From Leucaena leucocephala (lineage: Eukaryota > Streptophyta > Magnoliopsida > Fabales > Fabaceae), in contig CM073537.1 of NCBI GenBank assembly GCA_037074615.1, forward strand, positions 18,867,989-18,931,988: a stretch of 64,000 nucleotides of DNA, in the 5' to 3' direction. This document shows positions 24,020-33,276 of this stretch, in pieces. The number at the start of each line of letters is the position of its first letter. The stretch's first letter is position 1. Position numbers and translations under genes: made by a program. The notes under the pieces were generated by a model. The model worked only from the letters and a program-made list of their open reading frames with translations, did not search any database and had not been told where the DNA came from.

Positions 24020-25426
24020 ATGAGGAATGTTGTGAATGGGACCCTACTGGTGTTGATATTAATGATGATTGTAGGAATATGCGAGGGTCGAAGAATTAAA
24101 CTTGGCCAGGTTCATGGCACTGAAGGCGTGACTCCTGATTATGGAAGCTACGGTAGCGGTAGTGAAGGTGGGTATGGAGATGGGCAAGGAGGAGAAAGTG
24201 GAGGAGGTTACGGGGGAGGGGGTAAGGGAGAAGGAGAAGGTTGTGGGGATGGAGGAGGAGGTTGTGGAGGTGGAAAAGGAAGTGAAGGTGGTTATGGTGG
24301 AGGACGCGAAGATTGTGGAAAAGGGGAAGGAAGTGGATCAGGAGGATATGCCGGAGGAGGTGGAGGAGAAGGAGAAGGAAGCAGTGGAGGTTACGACGGA
24401 GGGGGTAAGGGAGGAGGAGAAGGAAGTGGAGGAGGTTACGACGGAGGGGGTAAGGGAGGAGGAGAAGGAAGTGGAGGAGGTTATGCCGGAGTCAGCGGAG
24501 GAGGAGGTTGTGGAAGCGACGGAAAAGGAAGTGGAAGTGGTTATGGTGGAGGAGGAAAAGATTGTGGTAAAGGAGAAGGAAGTGGATCAGGAGGATATGC
24601 TGGAGGAGGAGGAGGTGGAGGTGGAGGTGGAGGAGAAGGAAGTAGTGGAGGTTACGACGGAGGGGTTAAGGGAGGAGGAGAAGGAAGTGGAGGTGGTTAT
24701 GCCGGAGGCAGCGGAGGAGGAGGTTGTGGAAGCGACGGAAAAGGAAGTGGAGGTGGTTATGGTGGAGGAGGAAAAGATTGTGGAAAAGGAGAAGGAAGTG
24801 GATCAGGAGGATATGCCGGAGGAGGAGGAGGTGGAGGAGGAGGAAGTAGTGGAGGTTACTACGGAGGGGGTAAGGGAGGAGGAGAAGGAAGTGGAGGAGG
24901 TTATGCCGGAGGCAGCGGAGGAGGTTGTGGAGGCGACGGAAAAGGAAGTGAAGTTGGTTATGGTGGAGGAGGAGAAGGTTGTGGAAAAGGAGGAGGAAGT
25001 GGAGGAGATTATGGCGGAGGCGGCGGAAAAGGAGAAGGTTGTGGAAGTGGAGGAGGCGACGCAGGAGGCGGTAAGGGACAAGGTTGTGGAGGAGGTTACG
25101 AGGGAGGGGGTGACAACGGAGGAAAAGGCTGTGGTAATTGTGAGGGAGGATCAAGCGGAGGAGGTTACGACGGAGGGGGTAACGGAGGAGGAAGTGAAGG
25201 AGGTTATGCCGGAGGTGGTGATGATGAAGGTGGAAACGGAGGAGGAGAAGGTGGTGGGGACAGCGGCGGATGTGGTGAAAGTGGGGACAACGGCGGTGGG
25301 GGCTTAATAAATATCGGGATAGGCTTGGGTGGTGGAAACGGGGGTAGCAATGGCACCTGTAGCAGTGCCGTTGAGACTGGCGGAGTCTACAATGTTACCG
25401 GAGGATCAGTTGGGGGTAAATTTTGA
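24020..25426 (+). CDS. Secreted glycine-rich protein (GRP), cell-wall type
   Basis: Intronless frame of 468 residues. The first 24 residues are a signal peptide (MRNVVNGTLLVLILMMIVGI then CEG), followed by RRIKLGQ and about 430 residues made almost wholly of Gly with Ser, Tyr, Glu, Lys, Asp and regularly spaced Cys. The repeat is built from modules such as GGGKGGGEGSGGGY, GYAGGSGGGGCGSDGKGSG and DCGKGEGSGSGGYAGGGG; the latter recurs at about 24310, 24560 and 24772, showing internal duplications of about 210-250 bases. Tyr and Cys would allow oxidative cross-linking, typical of structural wall GRPs, though function is inferred from composition only. The same DNA reads open in another plus frame (Glu/Val-rich) and on the minus strand; both are artefacts of the GGA/GGT repeat. 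The signal peptide identifies the true frame. Confidence 0.85.
   Translation: MRNVVNGTLLVLILMMIVGICEGRRIKLGQVHGTEGVTPDYGSYGSGSEGGYGDGQGGESGGGYGGGGKGEGEGCGDGGGGCGGGKGSEGGYGGGREDCGKGEGSGSGGYAGGGGGEGEGSSGGYDGGGKGGGEGSGGGYDGGGKGGGEGSGGGYAGVSGGGGCGSDGKGSGSGYGGGGKDCGKGEGSGSGGYAGGGGGGGGGGGEGSSGGYDGGVKGGGEGSGGGYAGGSGGGGCGSDGKGSGGGYGGGGKDCGKGEGSGSGGYAGGGGGGGGGSSGGYYGGGKGGGEGSGGGYAGGSGGGCGGDGKGSEVGYGGGGEGCGKGGGSGGDYGGGGGKGEGCGSGGGDAGGGKGQGCGGGYEGGGDNGGKGCGNCEGGSSGGGYDGGGNGGGSEGGYAGGGDDEGGNGGGEGGGDSGGCGESGDNGGGGLINIGIGLGGGNGGSNGTCSSAVETGGVYNVTGGSVGGKF
24302..24960 (+). repeat. Coding minisatellite inside the glycine-rich protein gene
   Basis: Three long, slightly diverged units (starts near 24302, 24550, 24764), each ending in the GATTGTGG(A/T)AAAGG block and the GGATCAGGAGGATATGC block. 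Unit length differs through gain or loss of GGA triplets, so the reading frame is kept. This is likely length-polymorphic. Confidence 0.75.
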
Positions 25427-26279
25427 ACGAAATCAAATTCTTCCAACTAATAATCCTTAGTATTGTATTTGAGTGAAATTATAAATGAATAAGGGATGCA
25501 TGTAACTGCCTACCACTAATAAGAGTATATATAGTTTGATTTCGAAAGATAAAAAGAGAAGTGGAAGTCACACACCCACTTCTACTTTTATCTGCAGTAT
25601 TACATGGTCACAGCATGCATGCATGATTGTAGTAAGTGTCGAAATCGGATAGTTTTGGATTGGAATAAACACAAGTTTGCCTAATTACTTCTCACCATGA
25701 GGTGTGATCCCACGAGCATATATTGAAGATGCAAATTAAATGTGCTAGTTAATCTCGATTTGCAGTAATTCCAAGCTTTGATGTGTATAGCATGTAATAC
25801 AAACTTGTTATGAAGGAATCAACGGGGCATTGTCCATCTCAAATTCTATTTTTTTCTGCAGTTGTTTTTAAGATTTCAGCAAACCTAAAAATGTTATAAA
25901 TTTCCACGGTCAACCTAATAAATACCGGCTGCAAGCTAAGTGTGATATGTAAATGGCTAGAAAGCCAGCTCTCTCACACTCATATCTCACACATTCATGG
26001 CTAGCTTTAATTAGAACTAATAAATAAACCGCAAGATTGGAACAATTGAACATTAAATTAATGAGCTGCGCTGCATCCTTAATTGAGCATTTAAATATTT
26101 TACTAACTTGGTAGGTGATTCGATTCAATTCATTGCACACTGATCAAGATTGAAGTTTTACGAGCTTGCAACGTAAGAGGATGATTACAAGTTTAGCAGT
26201 ATCGATCAGAGAAAAAGATCTTAACGAAATGTATATTAATATATGTATATTAATCGATCTGCGCTTAAGTGATAGATTT

Positions 26280-27030
26280 TTATTTTTATCTTTTTTTTTA
26301 TAAAAGGCAAAATGATCATAAATAAATAAAAAGTTTTACAAGAGACAGAGAAGGAGATAGAACTAATACAGGTATTGGTAAAATGATACGAAAAAGATGG
26401 ATGTGCAGTGAGAATATCAACTTTTGAGTAAGAAGAAACTAGAAGCTGGATGTCTTGCCATGCTGCAGAGTCATTTGTGCACCATGGATGATCTTGAGAA
26501 ATGCATCTTTTGCCAATATATATTAGTTGAAGCTTATCTTGAGTGGTGATCTGATGAGACCTGTAGGTATGGATCCAAGATAAAGAAAGCACTTCGTAAG
26601 CAAAGAACAGTGAAAATTTGAGGACTAGCAAACTTGTACAAATAAATTTTAGGAGAGGAGATCCATAAAAACATATTATGACAAGACAAGTAGTCTGCTT
26701 GTTCTGCTTCCTTTTGAATAGGATTACAGACCAGCTACATAAAGTGATGCTTGACAATAGTGGAGTGCCAGTGACCTTTACAGAAACATAGGGATAGGGG
26801 CCCTTACTGCAGGAAAAAGGCTAATGATGAAAAAGATATTGAACCCAGAATTTCCCAGATAACAGCTTGAGGTGGCCCTATTTTCCCATCATGTAGAGTA
26901 ATGTTCCTCTTATGCCATAAGACATTTATCAGTGTGATAATACCTTTTACCGTATCTTCCTGACCATCATTATGTAGCTGCACAAGGATAGCTTTAAGCC
27001 AAGTTTGAAAAACCAGTGATTTTCAGCAGG
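26280..27030 (-). mobile_element. LINE-like retrotransposon remnant (C-terminal part)
   Basis: On the minus strand a frame from about 27010 to 26810 reads WLKAILVQLHNDGQ...GIITLINVLWHKRN..LHDGK, followed at about 26500-26400 by SQDHPWCTNDSAAWQDIQLL. The first part resembles the segment after the zinc-binding domain of plant LINE reverse transcriptases (WxxWKxRNxxxF), the second resembles the start of the RNase H-like tail. Stops separate the pieces. A T-run on the plus strand at about 26290 (poly-A on the element strand) may be its 3' end. Family assignment is by pattern only. Confidence 0.4.
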
Positions 27031-27129
27031 CTTAATTCGCCCATCAAGCGTTCAATTAATTTCGAGCCTTTTTTTATTCCTTTTGTTTAAATACGAGGAA
27101 TTTTCTCAGGTCGACCCTGCTTGTAATTA

Positions 27130-27420
27130 TAATGATATCAACCGTGGCCTTGTGTATATCAGAAGGTCGTCGAGGAATCGAAGGTGACCGTCGCCTTCAT
27201 TACTTACAGCTATAAAAGGCTATGGTAACACCACTGGTGGCGTCAGAGTAGTGGCTCTCGTGCCGGAGGAGGAGGTTTCGGCGAAGGAACAAGCTGTACT
27301 ATAGTGATGATTGGTTTTGAAGGAGGAAGAGGGGGCATGGGGATATGATGGAGATTGATTTTCGAGATCGAATGGTGGAAACTAGCAACCGTGGAAGCAG
27401 CTACGCCGGCCAGTGTAAGG
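27130..27420 (+). pseudogene. Decayed glycine-rich protein gene remnant
   Basis: The stretch starting ATGATATCAACCGTGGCC reads MISTVALCISEGRRGIEGD, matching the end of the signal peptide and start of the mature glycine-rich protein at 24020 (MIVGICEGRRIKLG). It is followed by GGA/GGT-rich remnants such as GCCGGAGGAGGAGGTTTCGG and GAAGGAGGAAGAGGGGGC, broken by stops and frame changes. A copy of the GRP upstream region at about 26035-26225 lies before it, with the LINE-like remnant in between, so this appears to be a tandem duplicate split by an insertion. Confidence 0.45.
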
Positions 27421-27644
27421 ATTTGCCTCTCCCAAGTAGTTTTTTTTTTTGGTACAAAAGAGGGACTCCCAAGTAGTTCTTAATATAGGAAAAGCATAAA
27501 AATAATAAGTATAATGATCCGTTGAGATTTGAGCCCATACAAATCAGGAGAAGTTAAGCCCATGCAAATGCCATCCCTTCGTCCAGTGTGGACTGAGCCA
27601 TCAGGATTCAAGATGCTCCTGGGAAATAGAAAGGTATGGCAGTA

Positions 27645-27841
27645 CCAACGGGGGTTGGTCCGAGTGGTAAGCGGCTCGGTATCGCTTAAATGAGGTCTCG
27701 AGTTCGAGCTTTGACGAATGCAGAAAATCCCCGTTGGGAGACTCACCCACCATAGCCAGGTGCACGACGCGGGTCGGATCCGGATGTAGTCGGGGCAAAA
27801 CTCTGATGAACCGGGTGGGCAAAAAAAAAAAAACAGAAAAA
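27645..27841 (+). mobile_element. tRNA-derived SINE with 17-bp target site duplication
   Basis: The body starts CCAACGGGGGTTGGTCCGAG and ends with GGGTGGGC plus an A-rich tail (27821-27841). The head has an RNA polymerase III A-box-like sequence (GGTCCGAGTGGTAAGC) and a B-box-like sequence (GAGTTCGAGCTTTG) about 35 bases on, as in tRNA-derived SINEs. A perfect 17-base direct repeat, AGAAAGGTATGGCAGTA, flanks it (27628-27644 and 27842-27858). A diverged second copy is at 47158-47340. Confidence 0.8.
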
Positions 27842-27858
27842 AGAAAGGTATGGCAGTA

Positions 27859-28369
27859 ATTTTTGCTTTTTGCTTTTTTCTTAAAAAAAAGTTGTCAACA
27901 AGTGTTACAACTTAATGACAAGTGACAACCAACTAGTCAACATGAATTAGTATCATGATCCAAAAAATGACGGCCAACCAACCAACTCACATGCCCAAAT
28001 GCTGGATTATATTTTGGGGGTCAAATGTTAATTAATTATTAATTGGTTAATCATGAGATGCACCTACATGCATGACCACATGTTCCACACCTATGACTCA
28101 TCCCATCAATAATTATTCCTCACTTGTCATGATATACCTGCAATTTCATCTAGAAGCTTCAAATTATTGTTCAATTAATTATTTAAACTTATTTTAGTCT
28201 TAAGTTTGGAGGAAATTAGATGAAATCATCTATCTATATAAGAATTATAAAATAGCGGTGAGCTTGGTCTCACCTTCTTCTTCTCATCATGTTTTCACCC
28301 CCCCCTTTGAATTTGAATTTTAGTTGGAAATTTAACTTCAAAGGCCTAAGATCGTACTAATTAAAATAT
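27859..28369. other. Intergenic region between SINE and CACTA element
   Basis: About 500 bases of AT-rich sequence without recognisable gene or repeat. Confidence 0.5.
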
Positions 28370-28389
28370 CAACATTACAAAAAAATTGA

Positions 28390-28935
28390 CTTTCAGCGGC
28401 GACAAAAGTCGCAGCTGAAAGATCAAAAGTCGCCTCTAAAACTCTTTAGCGACGATTTTTTGTCGTCGCCAAGTCGCCGCCTATGAGACTGTCGCTTATA
28501 AGCATCAGCGGCGACAATTGAAAGTCGCCACTAAATGTCCACAATCAGCGGCGACATTGGGTCGCCGCTGAATGTCCACAATCAGCGGCGACATTAGGTC
28601 GCAGCTGAAAGTTCAACAAAGAGCAAATTAGCCACCAAAGGCAAAGTAAAGGCGGCGATAAATGTCGCCGCTGAAAGTGGAATCTGCGGCGACAAATGTC
28701 GCCGCTGAAAGTGGATTCAGCGGCAACAATTGTCGCCGCTGAAAGTCAATAATTGCTTTTAAATTAGGTCGCCGCTGAAAGTTCAACAAAGAGCAAATTA
28801 GCCACCAAAGGCAAAGTAAAGGCGGCGACAAATGTCGCTGCTGAAAGTGGAATCTGCGGAGACAAATGTCACCGCTGAAAGTGGATTCAGCGGCGACAAT
28901 TGTCGCCGCTGAAAGTCAATAATTGCTTTTAAATT
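28390..28935. repeat. Left subterminal repeat array of the CACTA element
   Basis: Many copies of AGCGGCGAC and its inverse GTCGCCGCT, often as palindromic pairs separated by 4-8 bases. Inside it a unit of about 170 bases is tandemly duplicated (about 28594-28763 and 28764-28935), each running from GGTCGC(A/C)GCTGAAAGTTC to AATTGCTTTTAAATT with few differences. Confidence 0.85.
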
Positions 28936-29103
28936 CTTTTTCCTAATTTTTGTAAATGAAAACATGTAATAGGTTTATAAATATATAAATAAAATAATAA
29001 AATAACTAAATAATCCAAAATCTAATAATATTAATGAATAATTCATATCATCTTTTAAAATATCAAAGTGCATCAATTACTAAGACATATTTAAAAATAA
29101 AAT

Positions 29104-29982
29104 AAAAATATTGATCATAATCTTTCAACAATTGAACTCCAATCATTTGAAGGGGTTTTTTAGCTTCAACTTCATTGTCCTTTACTTTGACTATATCTTG
29201 GTTGTCTGCTGATTCTACTTCTTCAGATTATTCTGCTTCCTCCTCCTCCTTATCAGCTTCATCTTCTTCAACTTCTTTTGCGACATCTTCCACAGCTTCA
29301 ACATCATTCAAAATTTCAGGAGACTCAAGTTTACCAGTATACATTGACTTTTCACGATTATTAGTCATGGCTTCTCCCAAGAAGCGACGCTTCCAAAATT
29401 CTGTCTCCTTCATACAGCTTTATTCTTGAAATTAATGCATCCAGCTCTTCATCCATTTAGAAAACAAACTACATTCAATTTTACACATCATATGCTGGTG
29501 ATCAATGTAAGAATAAATTAAAAGGCAATTTTTTAATATACTAGGCCCTCTTTATTACATAACCACGTATCAAAAAGTTATTTGACTATAAGAATTAGGA
29601 GTTACTTGTAACCAATATTTAGGGATTAGGGATTCAGTGCCCAAGTCAAGGATAGACATCGTCTCACACACACATTAAAACTAGGAATGCAGAAAAAGCA
29701 TTGCAACAGAAACAATACCTAGCAATGTAATCAATCTCATAAGCAAGTTCAGCCACCTCTTGCAAAGGTTCATGTTAGTAAATTTGCTTATATGAGAACC
29801 ATGCAGGTTGAGGTTGAGAAACAATTTCAAGCCATTGAGAACATAGGCTATCATGCAATAATAATGCTATACGAAAATGGTGTGCATGACATGCACAAGC
29901 AATGAACTAACCTGTAAGATTCAGCTCTGGTATATGCTTGAATAACCCAATTGTAGGTCTCTGTGTCAGGCTTCATATAATC
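29104..29982 (-). pseudogene. Captured fragment of a pTAC3-like (SAP/PPR plastid nucleoid) gene inside the CACTA element
   Basis: Three exon-like blocks in collinear order on the minus strand: 29982-29912 (DYMKPDTETYNWVIQAYTRA then ESYR, followed by a GT donor), 29771-29719 (EPLQEVAELAYEIDYIAR, then GT), and 29456-29104 (DEELDALISRIKLYEGD, EFWKRRFLGE, an acidic stretch, and VKDNEVEAKKPLQMIGVQLL). From memory these match, in order, the middle and C-terminal parts of plant pTAC3, a plastid transcriptionally active chromosome protein. The third block has a frameshift between EGD and EFWKRR (near 29402) and an in-frame TAA near 29230, so it cannot encode the native protein. Intervening exons are missing. 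Identity rests on recalled motif matches and needs a protein search. Confidence 0.65.
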
Positions 29983-30265
29983 TATTGCACAAAGATAATC
30001 CATTTCATATGGAAAAATATTGGATAAATTTTTTGTATCATTTGAAACTTAAGAATGACCATAGCTTTTAAACACAAGAAACACACACTGTTCAGGAAGG
30101 AAATATCAGTAAGGAAGTACTTCCATCAGTTTCAGAATCTCGAGACCAAGACATGTTGAGATATTTAAGGTACAAGGTACAAGTTTCATTCTCTCTCTCT
30201 CTCTATCTATCTCTCTATCTCGTGTGCTTGTCAACTAGATGAGAGTAAGTGTGAATGTCACTCAC

Positions 30266-30544
30266 CTTATATTCTTCTGTAAAACTTCAGCTCTAGTAGT
30301 GAGCTTGAATAACTCCAAAGACAAGTTTCCCTACAAAAGTGTTAAGACGACACTCAGATTTCCTTAATTAACAAACACCTCTTTTAATCGTAAACTTAAA
30401 ATCTAGTTATTCTCTTTGTTTTTCTCTAAACTGTGAAATTATATATATTTCTATACATAAATGAGCACTTGGGTATCTTTGTTAGTTCCAGCAAGTTGTT
30501 CTGAATGCGATCATCTCTCGTATCGCTCCAGAATGCTATCCATG
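30266..30544 (-). pseudogene. Captured exons 2 and 3 of an AP1/FUL-class MADS-box gene inside the CACTA element
   Basis: Minus strand. 30544-30469 (76 bases) follows a CAG acceptor and reads MDSILERYER, stop, SHSEQLAGTNKDTQ, then a GT donor. 30330-30266 (65 bases) follows a TTTTGTAG acceptor and reads GNLSLELFKLTTRAEVLQKN then IR, then GTGAGT. These match the I region and K-domain start of SQUAMOSA-type MADS proteins (family pattern MxxILERYERYSY...; GNWSLEYxKLKAxxExLQRNxR). The second exon keeps the 65-base length typical of that class. A TGA replaces the tyrosine codon after ERYER. The MADS domain itself is not present nearby. Copy direction is the same as that of the pTAC3-like fragment downstream. 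Confidence 0.7.
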
Positions 30545-30993
30545 CTGCCCCATCAATAATTTTTAATGTTAAACAAACCAATATAAACTCAAAGGCCAAT
30601 ACATAAATATATGTTGATAGTCATAAATTGTAAATAGTACGATCGAACCACGCGTATGCATATATTAATGGACAAAAGCAATAAACAACGAAAAGGAAGT
30701 TGTTTGAGTTCCCCCATATCTCCTGGTAATGTTCTGGGATCAAGAAAGAGAATTACGAATACTTAAAACTCTCAAGATATTTAAGGAATTAACCCAATAA
30801 GTTTGAGAAATTTCCAGAAATACATCGTCATAGGCAAGTAGATTGCGTTACTCGCTAACGTTAATGGCTTTCCCTATGGGATATCATTAATGTTATCAAA
30901 GCAATTAGGATATTTTTCAATGCTAACGCATCATAGTCAATTTTCAATTTTTCTGTGATTGAACATGAAAACCAAAACCACAAACCAACTCAC

Positions 30994-31100
30994 AGTCGTC
31001 ACTTTCCGCCTTGAACGTCCCATCCATTGCAACATTGTGCAGATTACAATCTGCAACTTCACAAACCGAAAAGAAGAGCAAAACCCTAAACCCTAAACCA
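30994..31100 (-). other. Possible captured first exon and leader of a third gene inside the CACTA element
   Basis: On the minus strand a telo-box-like leader (TTTAGGGTTTAGGGTTTT, about 31081-31098) precedes ATG at 31035, which opens a short frame MLQWMGRSRRKVTT ending at a good donor (GTGAGTTGG, from 30993). Telo-boxes are common in leaders of plant housekeeping genes. The peptide was not identified with confidence. It lies upstream of, and in the same direction as, the MADS and pTAC3-like fragments, so a chimeric transcript is conceivable. Confidence 0.35.
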
Positions 31101-31709
31101 AGAAAAGAAGAACAAAACAGAGAATCAGAGCAATGTTAAGAAACAGAGATACTCGAAATACTCGAACATGCAAATATTACATTAAAACTCAACAGAAAAC
31201 TTTGTCCAAGAGAAATGCAAAAGTTTTCAGCGCAAAGACAATAACGAGAAAGCGTGAAATCGGAGAGTTTGCAATAGATACCGCTTCTGTGAATTGTGTA
31301 CACAGACTGAAGTTCCGAACAATTTGCCCGAAAAGAGTCACATACTCTGTGTTCGCTCTCTTTTTGTTACCAGTTACAGTATTCGCTCCCTTTTGCTGCT
31401 TCAACGTTACCTCCATCGACAGTTCTTCTCTCTCACCCTTGGTCTCTCTCCTGCTCTACCCCGCTTGCTTGATCTGTTCTTTCAAATGAAGAAAACAGCG
31501 ATCCCCAACTGTAGTAGCAACGAAGTCGCGAGCTCTTCTCCGACCTGCGCTTTTGCCCTAATGCAGCTCGCTCTCCCTCTGCTCCTCACGTCGCCTTCGA
31601 TCTATTTTTCTCACCTGCTCCTTCTCTCTCTCGCCTTTTTTTTCTTTTAGGATCATTACAAGGGTGCGGTTGTTTTTTGGGGGGAAATATTTGGGGGCAA
31701 AATAAATTA

Positions 31710-32625
31710 CCTTCAGCGACGACAAGAAATAGTCGCCGCTGAAAGTCTACCTTCAGCGGCGACTATTTTGTCGCTGCTGAAAGTCTTACTTTTATCCAAT
31801 AATTTTTAGAAAATAATTCACTTAATAAAATCATAATATTTTCCCCCCAATAGCTTCTTCAACTTATTAGAGAATTTTTATAAAATTTTCTGGGTAAATA
31901 ATAACTTTTAACTATTTTTCTTAAATTTTCTAAAAAAATAGGTTTTTAATTCCCGAAAAATAACTATTAAATCTTTTGGGTTTCTCTTGGGGAAATAAAC
32001 TCTTTCATAATTTTCTAAGCCCCCAAAACACTCATTTTATGAATTTTTTCTTCATTTTTCTTAATCCCAAAATATTTTTATATGAAATGTAGCAACAAAG
32101 GACATATGCAACTATAATTAAGAATGTATATATATATTTTACGTTCATTCTTTCTCCTGATCTCTCTCTCTCACACACACATCTCTCTCTCTATCTCCTC
32201 CCCATATTGTCTTTAACACACATATACTAACTCTCATACTCATTGACACACATTCATAATATCTCTCTTATGCACAAACCCCTACTTCATTTCATTCTTT
32301 CAAAGACACATTTATAAAGGGGTGAAAAATTGTAGGAAGACTTTTAGCGGCGACATCTGTCGCCACTGAAAGTAAGAAAAGTCGCCGCTGAAAGTTGTAG
32401 TCAAAATTTCTTCACTAACATTCAGCGGCGACAAAAAAGTCGCCACTGAAAGGATGACTATCAGCGGCGACATTTAGAGTCGCCGCTGAAAGGCTAACTT
32501 TCAGCGACGACTTTTTTTTTCGCCGCTGAAAGTAAGGGTTTCAGCGGCGACACAAAAAGTCGCCGCTGAAAATCAACTTTTAGCGGCTATTTTTTTTGTC
32601 GCCGCTAAAAAGTCGTCACCAAAAG
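31710..32625. repeat. Right subterminal repeat array of the CACTA element
   Basis: Inverted and direct copies of TTTCAGCGGCGAC/GTCGCCGCTGAAAG cluster at 31713-31785 and 32340-32625. The intervening sequence is AT-rich with CT/CA microsatellites (32161-32200). Confidence 0.8.
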
Positions 32626-32645
32626 TATATTTTTTTGTAGTGCAA

Positions 32646-33276
32646 GTCTCAACCCCGAACGGGTTTTCTCTCACATACGTATATTATACTCAAGTTCTGT
32701 GAAACACATGAAATTGCATGGACGTACGTGAAAGTTCATTGGTTTTGAACTCCACACAATGTAAGAACTCTCTTTACTGAAAGCATGAGGTTGGCCAATG
32801 ATATCCCATTGTATGGACTGTGGTCTGTTGATATATATATATATATATACACACACCTTAAATATTTTGAATGGGTAGGGCAAGTGATAATTAAAGGAAA
32901 TTAAAATACTCATATCTTGTCACACCAAGCTTTATGGATCTAACTAGCTAGCTAGAGGAAGGTGATAATTTTATATCAACAAGTTTATCAGGAAATGCAC
33001 GGATTCCATTGAAGCACAGAAACTCAAATAAAATAACGTTAACAACTTTGTTAGTTTATTCAGGGTAGTTTCTCAATTCAAAGGTCATTTAAAGTCAACC
33101 TTCTCCATATCCTTCCGATGAATAGGTTTGTTTAATTCTCATATATATATATATATATATAATAAACTCGACTTAGGAGTTCCCAGCAGTTTCCTATATA
33201 CACATATCATTCTTGTTTAGTCATATAAAAGATCATTAATTCATTCATTAATTGGATCAAAAGCGAAAAGTTGAAG
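32646..33276. other. Intergenic region upstream of the first GDSL copy
   Basis: About 630 bases with TA microsatellites at about 32830-32850 and 33141-33161. No other gene is seen. Confidence 0.5.

Larger units (their letters stand above)
25427..27627. other. Intergenic region with a decayed glycine-rich protein copy and LINE-like remnant
   Basis: Between the GRP stop and the SINE. It holds the GRP 3' UTR, a partial second copy of the GRP upstream region at about 26035-26225, a LINE-like remnant (about 26280-27030), and a GRP coding remnant (about 27130-27420). A 13-base direct repeat CTCCCAAGTAGTT at 27428 and 27467 flanks a T-rich spacer. Confidence 0.45.
28373..32642 (-). mobile_element. 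Non-autonomous CACTA (En/Spm) transposon carrying host gene fragments (Pack-CACTA)
   Basis: The right end, read inward, is CACTACAAAAAAAT and the left end is CATTACAAAAAAATT, differing by one base from the canonical terminus. A 3-bp target duplication CAA flanks it (28370-28372; 32643-32645). Both subterminal regions (about 28390-28935 and 31710-32625) are packed with direct and inverted copies of TTTCAGCGGCGAC, the type of array that binds CACTA transposase. Total 4270 bp. No transposase (TNPD/TNPA-like) frame is visible, so movement would need a helper. The interior (about 29100-31650) contains exon-like fragments on the minus strand resembling an AP1-class MADS-box gene and a pTAC3-like gene, annotated separately. 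Strand is given by the captured fragments; the element itself has no inherent one. Confidence 0.88.

Noticed and set aside
24666..25154. 162-residue Leu/His-rich minus-strand frame
   Set aside because: Antisense of the same Gly-codon repeats; no independent support.
24141..25307. 388-residue Glu/Val-rich open frame
   Set aside because: Shadow of the GGA/GGT repeats of the glycine-rich protein gene; it lacks a signal peptide and any domain, and its start lies inside the true gene.
27645..27730. Possible genuine tRNA gene
   Set aside because: A- and B-box-like sequences are present, but there is no cloverleaf with paired acceptor stem, and the A-tail and target duplication show a SINE.
27480..27822. 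Minus-strand frames over the SINE
   Set aside because: They are explained by the SINE body; no protein features.
31133..31650. Two overlapping plus-strand open frames of 118 residues inside the CACTA element
   Set aside because: They run through what looks like a captured leader read antisense; no recognisable domain and CT-rich composition.
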